A stretch of DNA of 32,468 nt from Clostridiales bacterium (GCA_015056005.1 SVHB01000031.1:1-32468), one strand, 5' to 3'. Counted from the first letter of the stretch, positions 14,330-22,466 are shown. Notes: generated by a model not told the origin, from the letters alone. Program-made: numbers and translations.

Positions 14330-15034
14330 GTGGAGGATAGAGCCTTTATCGAAAACGATATTAACGAAAGCGAAAGCATAGAGCGGCTGAAAAGCCTTCT
14401 TACAGAAGATATCATTGAGCATTCGGCTCAAAGGATACATGAGTTCTCAAAGCTTATGGCGTATTATCGCTGTGCGATGATGGAGATAGAGACCAAGCTC
14501 AACGTGCTGAACGAAGAATTCTCCCTCAGATACGACAGAAACCCCATAAACTCCATAAAAACAAGGCTTAAAAGGATGACCAGCATAAAGGATAAGCTCG
14601 ACAGGCGTTCGCTTCCCTTTGATCTGAATTCGATTGAAGAAAACCTGAACGATGTTGCCGGTGTGCGCGTGGTCTGTTCCTTTTTAGAGGATGTTTACAT
14701 GATAGCCGACGCGCTGCTAAAGCAGGATGACATAACCCTCATCAGAAAAAAGGATTATATAAAAGAGCCTAAGGAAAACGGCTACAGGAGTCTTCATCTC
14801 ATAGTCACGGTGCCCATTTTCCTGGCTCATGAAAAGAGGCTGATGAAGGTCGAAATACAGCTGCGCACCATTGCAATGGATTTCTGGGCAAGCCTTGAAC
14901 ATCAGCTGCATTATAAAAAGGACGTAGAATTTACCGATGAAATGGCCCGGGAGCTCAAATACTGCGCAGAGCTTTCCGCTCAGCTAGACGATAGAATGGA
15001 CAGCCTCAGACAGCGGTCACTGATAGATAAATAG
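14330..15034 (+). CDS. Small alarmone synthetase, RelA/SpoT synthetase domain only
   Basis: 234 residues from a GTG start, with GAGG 8 bases upstream. It has only the (p)ppGpp synthetase domain, without the hydrolase, TGS or ACT parts of long RelA, so it belongs to the small alarmone synthetases (YjbM/YwaC type). Seen: the SIKTRLKRMTSIKDKL segment, NLNDVAGVRVVCSF, the nucleotide-binding ENGYRSLHLIV, and VEIQLRTIAMDFWASLEHQL. It transfers pyrophosphate from ATP to GDP or GTP in the cytoplasm, and in this class regulation is usually transcriptional or by stress. It sits after the AI-2E-family gene and ends in its own terminator, whose stem starts in the stop codon. Confidence 0.93.
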   Translation: MEDRAFIENDINESESIERLKSLLTEDIIEHSAQRIHEFSKLMAYYRCAMMEIETKLNVLNEEFSLRYDRNPINSIKTRLKRMTSIKDKLDRRSLPFDLNSIEENLNDVAGVRVVCSFLEDVYMIADALLKQDDITLIRKKDYIKEPKENGYRSLHLIVTVPIFLAHEKRLMKVEIQLRTIAMDFWASLEHQLHYKKDVEFTDEMARELKYCAELSAQLDDRMDSLRQRSLIDK

Positions 15035-15060
15035 CGGCAGATAAACTGCCGCTTTTGCTT
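15034..15060 (+). terminator. Terminator of the alarmone synthetase gene
   Basis: A 7-bp stem GCGGCAG/CTGCCGC with a 5-base loop, followed by TTTTGCTTT. Its first base is the last base of the stop codon. Confidence 0.82.
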
Positions 15061-15083
15061 TATTAAGCAGAATATGATATAAT
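15055..15083 (+). promoter_or_regulatory. Promoter of the exonuclease gene
   Basis: TTGCTT (15055-15060), a 17-bp spacer, TATAAT (15078-15083), 31 bases before the ATG. The -35 shares bases with the preceding terminator's T-tract. Confidence 0.65.
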
Positions 15084-15113
15084 ATATTTATTAAGCATAT
15101 TTCGGAGACGCAC

Positions 15114-15689
15114 ATGGCACAAAGATATATAGTTTTTGATGTTGAAACTCCAAACTCTTTTAGCGACAGGATGAGCGCGATCGGCATTGATGTGGTCGAA
15201 AACGGCAGGATCATCGATTCAATGTACACTTTGGTCGATCCTCAGACCCATTTTGACCCATTCAATATCACATTGACCGGCATCACTCCAGAATCTGTCA
15301 AAGGCAAACCCGATTTCCCCACGCTCTGGAAATATATCGAGCCCGTTATGGGAAGCGGTGTACTTATTGCGCATAACGCACCCTTTGATGTTGGCGTTTT
15401 GTGCAAATGCCTGAAGGCATATAACATCGATTGGAAAAGGCAGGTCGATTACGCCTGTACTGTCAGAATGAGCAAGGCAGGGCTGCCCTTACTTCAAAGC
15501 CACAGGCTCAACAATATCTGCGACTGTCTCGGCTTTTCTCTTGATCATCACAACGCCGGCAGCGACAGCCGTGCCTGCGCAAACATCCTTATTTACCTTA
15601 TGGAAAGAGGGCTTGATGTGCGTGAGTATCTGCGCACATACGATCTTGCGCTGGGCAAGACACTTCCTCAAAAAAAGTTAAAAATTTAA
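15114..15689 (+). CDS. DEDDh 3'-5' exonuclease (DNA polymerase III epsilon-like)
   Basis: 191 residues with GGAGA about 8 bases upstream. The DEDDh acidic residues are visible: Asp9 and Glu11 in FDVETP, Asp92 in HNAPFDVG, and His146 with Asp151 in HHNAGSDSRA. Also typical is NITLTGITPESV. Such stand-alone proteins degrade DNA or RNA from the 3' end; Clostridia have several, used in repair or proofreading. It is not fused to a helicase, BRCT or GIY-YIG domain, so its exact role is not clear. It seems to be a single-gene unit between its promoter and the promoter of the flavodiiron gene. Confidence 0.9.
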   Translation: MAQRYIVFDVETPNSFSDRMSAIGIDVVENGRIIDSMYTLVDPQTHFDPFNITLTGITPESVKGKPDFPTLWKYIEPVMGSGVLIAHNAPFDVGVLCKCLKAYNIDWKRQVDYACTVRMSKAGLPLLQSHRLNNICDCLGFSLDHHNAGSDSRACANILIYLMERGLDVREYLRTYDLALGKTLPQKKLKI

Positions 15690-15697
15690 CAAATTAT

Positions 15698-15732
15698 TGC
15701 ATTTAACCTATTTACAAAACACCTTAAATGCA
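15698..15732. promoter_or_regulatory. Inverted repeat TGCATTTAA-N17-TTAAATGCA around the flavodiiron -35
   Basis: A perfect 9-bp inverted repeat (15698-15706 and 15724-15732) whose arms enclose the -35 box and end 1 base before the -10 box of the flavodiiron gene. The position is ideal for an operator, and two major grooves would face the same side only roughly given the 26-base repeat distance. I do not match it to a known redox or nitric oxide regulator. Confidence 0.5.
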
Positions 15733-15739
15733 TTATAAT
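15711..15739 (+). promoter_or_regulatory. Promoter of the flavodiiron gene
   Basis: TTTACA (15711-15716), 17 bp, TATAAT (15734-15739), 31 bases before the GTG start. Confidence 0.85.
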
Positions 15740-15770
15740 CGATACGAGTTATCAATAAGGAGGTTTTATT

Positions 15771-17561
15771 GTGAAAATAACCAACGATATCATATATATA
15801 GGCGTAAACGATCATGAGGTCGATCTCTTTGAAGGTCAGTATGTTGTGCCCTCTGGCATGAGCTATAACTCCTATGTCATCATGGATGACAAGATCGCGG
15901 TCATGGATACCGTTGATGCAAGGTTCACCCATGAGTGGCTTGATAATATTCAGAACGCGCTTGGCGGACGCACCCCCGATTACCTGGTCGTGCAGCATAT
16001 GGAGCCCGACCATTCCGCCAATATCGCCAATTTCATCTCAGCTTATCCCGATGCTGCTGTTGTTTCCTCCGCCAAGGCTTTTACCATGATGGAAAGCTTC
16101 TTCCCCGGTATCGAACTTGAAGGCAGGCAGGTAGTTGTGGGCGAAGGCAGCACTCTTGAGCTTGGCAGGCATACCCTGACCTTCGTTACCGCCCCCATGG
16201 TGCACTGGCCCGAGGTCATCGTGACCTACGATTCTTTGGATAAGGTGCTCTTCTCCGCAGACGGCTTCGGCAAATTCGGCGCGCTCGATGTAAACGAGCC
16301 CTGGGATGACGAAGCAAGGCGTTATTATATCGGCATAGTCGGCAAATACGGCGCTCAGGTACAGGCTTTGCTTAAAAAGGCATCGGGGCTTGATATAGCC
16401 ATGATCTGCCCCCTGCACGGTCCCGTGCTCAAGGAAAACCTCGGTCACTATATCAGCCTTTACAATACCTGGTCTTCCTATGAAGCCGAAAAGGACGGCA
16501 TCGTGATCGCCTATACCTCCGTATACGGCAACACTAAAAAGGGCGTTCTTAAGCTTGCGGATATGCTCAAAGCCCGCGGCTGCCCCAAGGTCATCGTTCA
16601 CGACCTTGCAAGATGCGATATGGCGCAGGCGGTTTCAGACGCCTTCTGCTATAACAAGCTCGTTCTTGCAACCACCACCTATAACGCGGAGATTTTCCCC
16701 TTCATGCGCGAATTTATCGATCACCTCACCGAGCGCAATTTCAGAAAGCGCACCGTAGGTCTCATCGAAAACGGCAGCTGGGCTCCCCTTGCAGCAAAGA
16801 TCATGAAACAGAAGCTTGAAAAATGCAAGGATATCACCTGGCTTGAAAACAACCTTACCATCAAGTCTGCGATGAACGCCGAAAACAAGCTGCAGCTTGA
16901 AAAAATGGCCGATGAGCTTTGCCGCGATTATATCGCAAGATCCGAAGATGCCGACAAAAACGATATGAACGCTCTGTTCAAGATCGGCTACGGTCTGTAT
17001 GTCGTGACCTCCAACGACGGCAAGAGGGATAACGGTCTTATCGTGAACACCGTAACTCAGCTGACCAATACCCCAAACAGGGTCGCGGTTGCCATCAACA
17101 AAGCAAATTACTCTCATCACATTATCCGCCAGACAGGCAGGATGAACATCAACTGCCTGTCCACCGATGCTCCCTTCTCTGTATTTGAGAACTTCGGCTT
17201 CAAGAGCGGCAGGACCGAGGATAAGTTCGTCGGTTGGGAAGTATGCCGCTCCGGCAACGATCTGCCCTTCCTCACCAAATACATAAACGCCTTTATGTCC
17301 CTTGAGGTTGAGCAGTATGTTGACCTTGACACTCACGGCATGTTCATCTGCACCGTTTCCGAGGCAAGGGTCATAAACGACAAGGACACCATGACCTACG
17401 CATATTATCAGGAAAACGTCAAGCCCAGACCCGAAACCGAAGGCAAGAAAGGCTTTGTCTGCAAAATCTGCGGCTATGTCCATGAGGGCGATACCCTTCC
17501 CGACGATTTCATCTGCCCCCTGTGCAAGCACGGCGCTTCCGATTTTGAACCAATCGCATAA
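15771..17561 (+). CDS. Four-module flavodiiron protein (oxygen/NO reductase) with flavin reductase and rubredoxin
   Basis: 596 residues from a GTG with AAGGAGG upstream. Modules in order: a metallo-beta-lactamase-like diiron domain (about 1-240) with ligands His76, Glu78, Asp80 and His81 (HMEPDH), His144, Asp164 and His216; a flavodoxin domain (about 243-390) with the FMN loop TSVYGNTKKG; a flavin reductase domain (about 402-545) containing TPNRVAVAINKANYSHH; and a C-terminal rubredoxin (562-593) with Cys564, 567, 582 and 585. All metal ligands are present. The protein should reduce O2 to water or NO to N2O in the cytoplasm; the fused reductase and rubredoxin may let it take electrons directly from NAD(P)H. 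In anaerobes this is an oxygen defence. It has its own promoter, with an operator-like dyad, and its own terminator. Confidence 0.95.
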   Translation: MKITNDIIYIGVNDHEVDLFEGQYVVPSGMSYNSYVIMDDKIAVMDTVDARFTHEWLDNIQNALGGRTPDYLVVQHMEPDHSANIANFISAYPDAAVVSSAKAFTMMESFFPGIELEGRQVVVGEGSTLELGRHTLTFVTAPMVHWPEVIVTYDSLDKVLFSADGFGKFGALDVNEPWDDEARRYYIGIVGKYGAQVQALLKKASGLDIAMICPLHGPVLKENLGHYISLYNTWSSYEAEKDGIVIAYTSVYGNTKKGVLKLADMLKARGCPKVIVHDLARCDMAQAVSDAFCYNKLVLATTTYNAEIFPFMREFIDHLTERNFRKRTVGLIENGSWAPLAAKIMKQKLEKCKDITWLENNLTIKSAMNAENKLQLEKMADELCRDYIARSEDADKNDMNALFKIGYGLYVVTSNDGKRDNGLIVNTVTQLTNTPNRVAVAINKANYSHHIIRQTGRMNINCLSTDAPFSVFENFGFKSGRTEDKFVGWEVCRSGNDLPFLTKYINAFMSLEVEQYVDLDTHGMFICTVSEARVINDKDTMTYAYYQENVKPRPETEGKKGFVCKICGYVHEGDTLPDDFICPLCKHGASDFEPIA

Positions 17562-17570
17562 CATAAGCTT

Positions 17571-17598
17571 AAAAGCTGCCCGATCGGGCAGCTTTTTT
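17571..17598 (+). terminator. Terminator of the flavodiiron gene
   Basis: An 11-bp perfect stem, AAAAGCTGCCC and GGGCAGCTTTT, with a GATC loop and a run of T residues, 9 bases after the stop. Confidence 0.93.
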
Positions 17599-17663
17599 TG
17601 TTAATAAACCGCAAAGATTTTTGATAAAAATTATATACAGCCAACGATTTTGAAAAAATATGA

Positions 17664-17669
17664 TATAAT
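17664..17669 (+). promoter_or_regulatory. Probable -10 box of the histidine kinase operon
   Basis: TATAAT, 27 bases before the chosen start at 17697. No good -35 is visible at 16-18 bp, so an activator may be needed. Confidence 0.5.
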
Positions 17670-17696
17670 AGTATGAATAATTGTTTTGAGGGCGAA

Positions 17697-18758
17697 ATGA
17701 AGCATTGGAATAGTAAAAAGATAGGAAAAAACACTTTATTGATGGCGATCGTGCTGGCAGCGGCTGTTTTCGTCTGTCTGCAGCTTTCAAAGCTCAACGA
17801 CGACAACAACCCCTTTGCTGTATCCATATTCATTCTCGCGGTCGCAGTTATTGCAAGATTCACCGAAGGCTATGTTTTTGGCATCGTTTCCGCTGCCATC
17901 GGGGTCATCTGCGTGAACTACATGTTCACAAAGCCGTTTTTTGAGTTCAATTTTTCCATTACCGGATATCCGCTCACCTTCACCATGATGATACTGGTAT
18001 CCATAATCATAAGCACGCTGACCACGCAGATAAAGAATCAGGAAAAGCTCAAATACGAGGCGGAAAAAGAAAAAATGCGCAGCAACCTTCTGCGCTCGGT
18101 ATCACATGATCTCAGGACTCCCCTGACCTCTATACTCGGAGCAAGCTCCGTCATGATGGAAAACGAAAACATGGCGCCTGACGAGCGCAGCGACCTGATA
18201 AAAGAGATCAACAAGGACGCCAAATGGCTCATAAGGATCACCGAAAACATCCTTTCGGTAACAAGATCCTCGGGCAATATGACGCTTAAAAAGGATGACG
18301 AACTGATCGAGGAGATTATAAGCACGTCTATAATCAAATTCAGGAAAAACTACGGCGATTTCCCCATAAACGTCAAAATGCCCGATGACCTTATGCTCAT
18401 TTCAGCCGACGCGACACTTATAGAACAGGTGCTGCTCAACCTTTTTGAAAATGCGGTCATACACGGAAAAACCGCAGACAAAATCGATCTTATCATTACA
18501 AGGGAACCGGGAAAGGTAGTCTTCGCAGTTGAAGATAACGGTGCCGGAATACCGCATGATGAACTAAAAAAAGTATTTGACGCATATTTTACCCGCGGCG
18601 AAACATCGTCAGGCAACGGACGGCGCAGCATGGGCATCGGCTTGTCGGTCTGCCAATCGATAATCCGCGCGCACGGCGGCGATATTTTTGCCTATAATAA
18701 TTCTCAGGGAGGCGCGGGAATATATTTCTGGTTGCCTATGAAGGAGGATGCAGATGAG
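17697..18758 (+). CDS. Sensor histidine kinase, DUF4118 type (KdpD C-terminal half)
   Basis: 353 or 354 residues, ending near the stop at 18759-18761. Start chosen at 17697 because GAGGG lies just upstream; an in-frame ATG at 17673 is only 3 bases past the -10 box. Four membrane segments (about 13-28, 40-54, 58-77, 92-109) form the DUF4118 sensor region found in KdpD, followed by a kinase core: H-box VSHDLRTPLTSI with His137, N-box NLFENAVIHG, G1 VEDNGAGIP, and G2 SMGIGLSVCQ. The N-terminal KdpD and universal-stress domains of full KdpD, about 400 residues, are absent, so K+ or c-di-AMP sensing by those domains cannot occur. The stop overlaps the response regulator start. Confidence 0.88.
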
Positions 18759-19467
18759 TGAGCTTCGCACAAAAATACTTATAGCCGAGGACGATTCGGG
18801 CATTGCAAAATTCCTGAAATCCACCCTTACAGCAAGCGGTTACAACGCCATTATGTGCCCCGACGGCAAAACCGCACTTGAAATGATAGCTTCACACTGC
18901 CCCGACTGCATTTTGCTCGACCTCGGTCTTCCCGATATGGACGGTCAGCAGATCATCGCTTCAGTGCGCAAATGGTCCCGCACACCCATAATCGTTATCT
19001 CTGCGCGTACGACCGAAGAGGACAAGGCAGGAGCGCTTGATCTTGGTGCGGACGATTATCTGACCAAGCCTTTTGGAACCATAGAGCTTCTTGCCAGAAT
19101 CAGAACCGCGATGCGCCATACAAGGACTACCTCGGACAACGACGGCATAGCTCTCAGCGGGAAATACGAGGTCGGCGATCTTACCATAGACTACAAAAAG
19201 CACAGGGCATACTTAAACGGGAACGATGCAAACCTTACGCCCAACGAGTTCAAGATCATCGCCCTGCTCGGCAAGCACTCGGGTCAGGTGGTCACATATC
19301 AAACCATCCTCAAAGAGCTTTGGGGACCTTCTGCCAGCAGGGACAACAAGATACTCCGCGTTCACATGGCGGCAATAAGGCGCAAAATTGAGCCCAATCC
19401 ATATGAGCCCATCTATATCTTCACAGAAACCGGCGTAGGCTACCGTATCGCCGAAAATGAAGTGTAA
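18754..19467 (+). CDS. OmpR/KdpE-type response regulator
   Basis: 237 residues. Receiver domain with Asp13/Asp14, phospho-acceptor Asp56 (CILLDLGLPDMDG) and Lys105 (LTKPFG); winged-helix DNA-binding domain with LTPNEFKIIALLGKHSGQVVTYQTILKELWG and a C-terminal TGVGYRI hairpin. The start at 18754 has AAGGAGG 6 bases upstream; an ATG at 18748 touches the ribosome site and is unlikely. It overlaps the kinase stop, so the two are translationally coupled. It is most like KdpE, which activates K+ uptake genes, but no kdpFABC or other K+ transporter is near. A strong terminator follows directly. Confidence 0.92.
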   Translation: MSELRTKILIAEDDSGIAKFLKSTLTASGYNAIMCPDGKTALEMIASHCPDCILLDLGLPDMDGQQIIASVRKWSRTPIIVISARTTEEDKAGALDLGADDYLTKPFGTIELLARIRTAMRHTRTTSDNDGIALSGKYEVGDLTIDYKKHRAYLNGNDANLTPNEFKIIALLGKHSGQVVTYQTILKELWGPSASRDNKILRVHMAAIRRKIEPNPYEPIYIFTETGVGYRIAENEV

Positions 19468-19471
19468 ATAT

Positions 19472-19506
19472 AAAGCCTCGAATAATAATTCGAGGCTTTT
19501 TTTCGT
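19472..19506 (+). terminator. Terminator between the response regulator and the M20 peptidase gene
   Basis: A 12-bp perfect stem, AAAGCCTCGAAT and ATTCGAGGCTTT, loop AATA, followed by five or more T residues. It lies between two convergent genes; on the minus strand the tail (TATATTTA) is weaker, so it may serve both. Confidence 0.93.
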
Positions 19507-19507
19507 A

Positions 19508-20941
19508 TCAGCAGCTCTGCATCAACCTAAGATAGAATTCAACTGCTTTGTGCAAGGTGGTGAGCCTTATGCGCTCGTTGTTGCCGTGGATGGTAGCGCG
19601 CTCTTCGCTTGTCAGATCCATAGCGGAAAATCTGTACACATGATCGGAAAGATCGCGGTAATGGCGGCTGTCGGAGCACTGCACCATAAGATACGGAGAA
19701 ACAATGCAGCCCTTCCATGTATCGGAAACTGCGTTTTTAACCTTTTCCCATGCTTCGCAGTCGGTCTTGGATACGGGGCTGGGTTCCATTTCGTTCTTTA
19801 CGCTTATCTCTATGGTATCGTCGTTTACAGTCTTTTTGAGGTAATCAATGGCAGTCTGCACGCTGTCATCGGGGTTTAAGCGCATGTTTGCAACCATAAA
19901 AGCAGAAGGAGGGATAACATTGGGCGCGCTGCTGCCGCCGGCCTGGGTAAATGCAACAGTCGTTCTGAGCAGTGCGTTCATTTCGCCGCCCGAGGATTTT
20001 GCCAGCATATCCAGAACCGGCTTGAACAGCCAGAGGTTAGCAAATATTATGCGATACGCAAGGTTTGAATGTCTGCCCAAGGTATCGAACATAAGCGCAG
20101 CGGGCGTAGTCAAATGCATCTTAAAGGGTTTGTTTTCAAGCCTTGTGCATGCCCTTGAAAGCACGCCGATGGGAGTATGCGGCTTGGGCGCGGATGCATG
20201 ACCGCCCTGCGATTTTACAGAGAAGGTCGCGTTCATCATGCCTTTTTCGGCAATGCCGATAAGGCCGCAGGGCTTTGTTACGCCCGGGAACACTCCTTCG
20301 ACCACAGCGCCGCCTTCGTCCACCACAAGCTGGGGCTTGATGCCGTTTTCGATAAACCAATTCACGATATTGACAGCACCGTTTCCGTTTACCTCTTCGC
20401 CGCCCGAGAAGGCAAAATACATATCCTGCTTTGGAATATAGCCGCTCTTTATGAGGGTATCCGCAGCAAAGAGCACTGCGTTAAAGGTGACCTTGGTATC
20501 GAGCGATCCCCTGCCCCAAAGCACGCCGTTTTCGATAATACCTTCAAAGGGAGGTTTCTCCCAGTTTTCTTCCTCAACCGGAACTACGTCATAATGCGCC
20601 ATCATCACGGAAGGCTCGTCATGCTTTTCGCCTTCCCACTTAAACAGCAGCGCTCTGTCTGGCAGCCGGTCAAACGTACATTTGGCAAAAACATTGGGAT
20701 AAAGCCTTGGCAGCATAGCTATCAGCTTTTGGAATTCAGCATCGTCTTCCTTTTCCTTATCGTAATAGGAAACCGTCCTCAAGCGTATGAGCTCCTGAAG
20801 ATTTCTGACAGCCGCATCCTTATCAAATACCGCTTCTTTTTCCTCATGCGGTATTTCCTTTTTTGGTTTGAAAGCAGCGGTCCTGATCGCGATCACCAAA
20901 ATAAGCAGGATCAGCGCGGCAATTATTATATACCCAAACAT
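19508..20941 (-). CDS. M20 family metallopeptidase with N-terminal membrane anchor
   Basis: 477 residues, with GGAGAA 7 bases before the ATG. Residues 2-20 form a hydrophobic anchor, unusual for most bacterial M20 enzymes but like carboxypeptidase S and PM20D1. The M20 zinc ligands are visible: MMAHYDVVP (His116, Asp118), GRGSLDTK (Asp148), SGGEEV (Glu182, Glu183), VDEGG, and a late ATIHGNNERI histidine. The central dimerisation lid, with KSQGGHASAPKPHTPIGVLSRA, is present. These enzymes cleave peptides or N-acyl amino acids. It is the last gene of an operon with two membrane proteins, 10 bases after the preceding stop. The side of the membrane on which the catalytic domain lies cannot be fixed by reading. 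Confidence 0.9.
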   Translation of the reverse strand: MFGYIIIAALILLILVIAIRTAAFKPKKEIPHEEKEAVFDKDAAVRNLQELIRLRTVSYYDKEKEDDAEFQKLIAMLPRLYPNVFAKCTFDRLPDRALLFKWEGEKHDEPSVMMAHYDVVPVEEENWEKPPFEGIIENGVLWGRGSLDTKVTFNAVLFAADTLIKSGYIPKQDMYFAFSGGEEVNGNGAVNIVNWFIENGIKPQLVVDEGGAVVEGVFPGVTKPCGLIGIAEKGMMNATFSVKSQGGHASAPKPHTPIGVLSRACTRLENKPFKMHLTTPAALMFDTLGRHSNLAYRIIFANLWLFKPVLDMLAKSSGGEMNALLRTTVAFTQAGGSSAPNVIPPSAFMVANMRLNPDDSVQTAIDYLKKTVNDDTIEISVKNEMEPSPVSKTDCEAWEKVKNAVSDTWKGCIVSPYLMVQCSDSRHYRDLSDHVYRFSAMDLTSEERATIHGNNERIRLTTLHKAVEFYLRLMQSC

Positions 20942-20951
20942 AGCTTTCTCC

Positions 20952-21620
20952 TTAATCGAGCATCTTTTTCTTGTACATGATTCGGCTTACCGCAAGGGTG
21001 AAGAGCACGCTGACCGGAACCATAATGCCCACGGTGCCCGAATCAAGCGCGGGAACGCAGATGAAAAGCACGAGCATTAAGATAACGGGAGCAATTGCGA
21101 TCTTCCAGTTGCGGGAAATGAACACAACGCCAAGCCCGCCAAAGAGCGCCGGCAGCATCTGCGCAAACGCGGGAGCCAGCACGGGGGATTCCAACAGCGG
21201 AGACAGAGGAACGATCAGCAAAACGCCGACCACGATTATGAGCGTTGTAACGATGCTCGAAGTTGCGATAGCGATGGTCGACACTACCTCGCCTTCGTCG
21301 GAATTTGCCTTTACTCCCGCCTGTTCAAGCGCATTTATGGCGCAGGGGAGCTTCAGATTGCTGATATTTCCAGTTACGAACGACAGATATGAGCCGCCCG
21401 CACCAAGCATGGGGATGAAAGTGAAGGTCTCGATGACTCCCACAGCCCAATACATGGGTGCGGTGGCGATAAGTCCCATGATAAGACCGTGCATATCGGG
21501 AACTGCGCCGAAAATAAGTGAAACCGCAACCGGGAAAAGAAGCAGAATAACCATCACGGAAAGGTTCCATATTCTGCCGCTTCTGTGTATGCTGTCAATA
21601 TAGCTCATTTCTTTTTTCAT
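20952..21620 (-). CDS. Multi-pass membrane protein of unknown function, partner of the DUF5058-like protein
   Basis: 222 residues, AAGGAGG before the ATG. I see about six hydrophobic segments, and a loop GAGGSYLSFVTGNISNLKLPCA after the second or third of them; such glycine and polar breaks in helices are common in transporters. The next part has SDEGEVVSTIAIATSSIVTTLIIVVGVLL. Proteins like this occur beside DUF5058 proteins in Clostridia as I recall, and some databases label them loosely as mechanosensitive channels; nothing here supports that. It is located between the DUF5058-like gene (12 bases) and the M20 peptidase (10 bases), so the three probably work together. A two-subunit transporter is my inference. 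Confidence 0.7.
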   Translation of the reverse strand: MKKEMSYIDSIHRSGRIWNLSVMVILLLFPVAVSLIFGAVPDMHGLIMGLIATAPMYWAVGVIETFTFIPMLGAGGSYLSFVTGNISNLKLPCAINALEQAGVKANSDEGEVVSTIAIATSSIVTTLIIVVGVLLIVPLSPLLESPVLAPAFAQMLPALFGGLGVVFISRNWKIAIAPVILMLVLFICVPALDSGTVGIMVPVSVLFTLAVSRIMYKKKMLD

Positions 21621-21632
21621 GATCGCACCTCC

Positions 21633-22370
21633 TTATCCAAGCCATGCGGTGATCGGTATGGCGCTTGCCATGCCGATTATAAGGCTTACGGGCAAAGCAT
21701 AATCATTCACCCATTTGAACTTGGGCTTGTTGACCAGAAGACCCGAAAGCGCCATTACCGCAGCGGATACGAGCGTTACGCAAACCGGGATGAGCCCCGA
21801 GGTATCCCCTTTAAGCACGGTGGAAACATCGCAGAACACATAACCCACGAACGCGGCTATCATACCTATGAACATGGAGTTTGAAAGCACATCCGCCCAT
21901 TTTTTATCGCGCTTTTCAAGGTTTATCATGCCGCCCTGCATCTTTTTGCACACTACGGGCACCAGCCAGATGCCCACCATTATGCTCAGCGTCATGACCG
22001 AGGCTATCGTCACATACTGGCTCGCATTTAAGTTTACAGCCTGACCGAAGGTGAGCCCCATAGCGCTCTCAGCGTTTGCTGCCGCGATGGTCTCATATGA
22101 GAGCGAACCTACCACGCTCAGCCTTAGCCAAGGCAGGGGAAGCCCCAGATCCTTTGAAAGCGTTATAACACTGATAATGATGGCAACCGCAGGCGCAACG
22201 GTGAATATGGCAGAGCTTATCATTATGCGCATAAGCTTTTCCTTGCTCATATTAAGTTCCAGCCCGCGTTTGAACGCTTTTACGAGAAAATATACCGATT
22301 GTCCAAGTACCGCAGCGATTATAACGCCCGCCAGCACGAACAATACCGGACTGTTTACGGAAAATTCCAT
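21633..22370 (-). CDS. DUF5058-like membrane protein
   Basis: 245 residues with AGGGGGA before the ATG. It begins MEFSVNSPVLFVLAGVIIAAVLGQSVYFLVKAFKRG and has about seven hydrophobic segments, matching my memory of the DUF5058 family, whose function is unknown. A soluble stretch, KKMQGGMINLEKRDKKWADVL, separates two membrane halves. The polar segment SYETIAAANAESAMGLTFGQAVNLNASQY inside the membrane region could be substrate-binding. It is the first gene of the operon and has a -10 box upstream. With its 222-residue partner it could make one transporter from two half-sized chains that feeds or empties the M20 peptidase; this is inference. Confidence 0.7.
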   Translation of the reverse strand: MEFSVNSPVLFVLAGVIIAAVLGQSVYFLVKAFKRGLELNMSKEKLMRIMISSAIFTVAPAVAIIISVITLSKDLGLPLPWLRLSVVGSLSYETIAAANAESAMGLTFGQAVNLNASQYVTIASVMTLSIMVGIWLVPVVCKKMQGGMINLEKRDKKWADVLSNSMFIGMIAAFVGYVFCDVSTVLKGDTSGLIPVCVTLVSAAVMALSGLLVNKPKFKWVNDYALPVSLIIGMASAIPITAWLG

Positions 22371-22400
22371 AAGTCCCCCTCCATATATTTTGTTACAGCC

Positions 22401-22406
22401 ATTATA
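22401..22406 (-). promoter_or_regulatory. Probable -10 box of the DUF5058-M20 operon
   Basis: TATAAT on the minus strand, 30 bases before the start codon; the -35 region is only a T-run and unconvincing. Confidence 0.5.
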
Positions 22407-22454
22407 TCACTATAAACGCGTATAAAAAAGACAAAAAACAGAATTTCGGTCTCT

Positions 22455-22466
22455 TTTGCCGGCAAA
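22455..22466. promoter_or_regulatory. Perfect 12-bp palindrome TTTGCCGGCAAA, candidate operator
   Basis: It lies in the 301-base gap (22371-22671) between the divergent DUF5058-M20 operon and the acyltransferase gene, about 50 bases upstream of the former's -10. The rest of the gap is AT-rich; I cannot call a firm plus-strand promoter in it. Confidence 0.4.

Noticed and set aside
16635-17564. Long minus-strand ORF (309 codons) opposite the flavodiiron gene
   Set aside because: A mirror of strong codon bias in a real gene; the plus-strand frame has all ligands of a flavodiiron protein.
17697-19467. A kdp potassium transport operon
   Set aside because: Only a shortened sensor and a regulator are present; the adjacent genes on both sides end in strong terminators and encode no K+ transporter.
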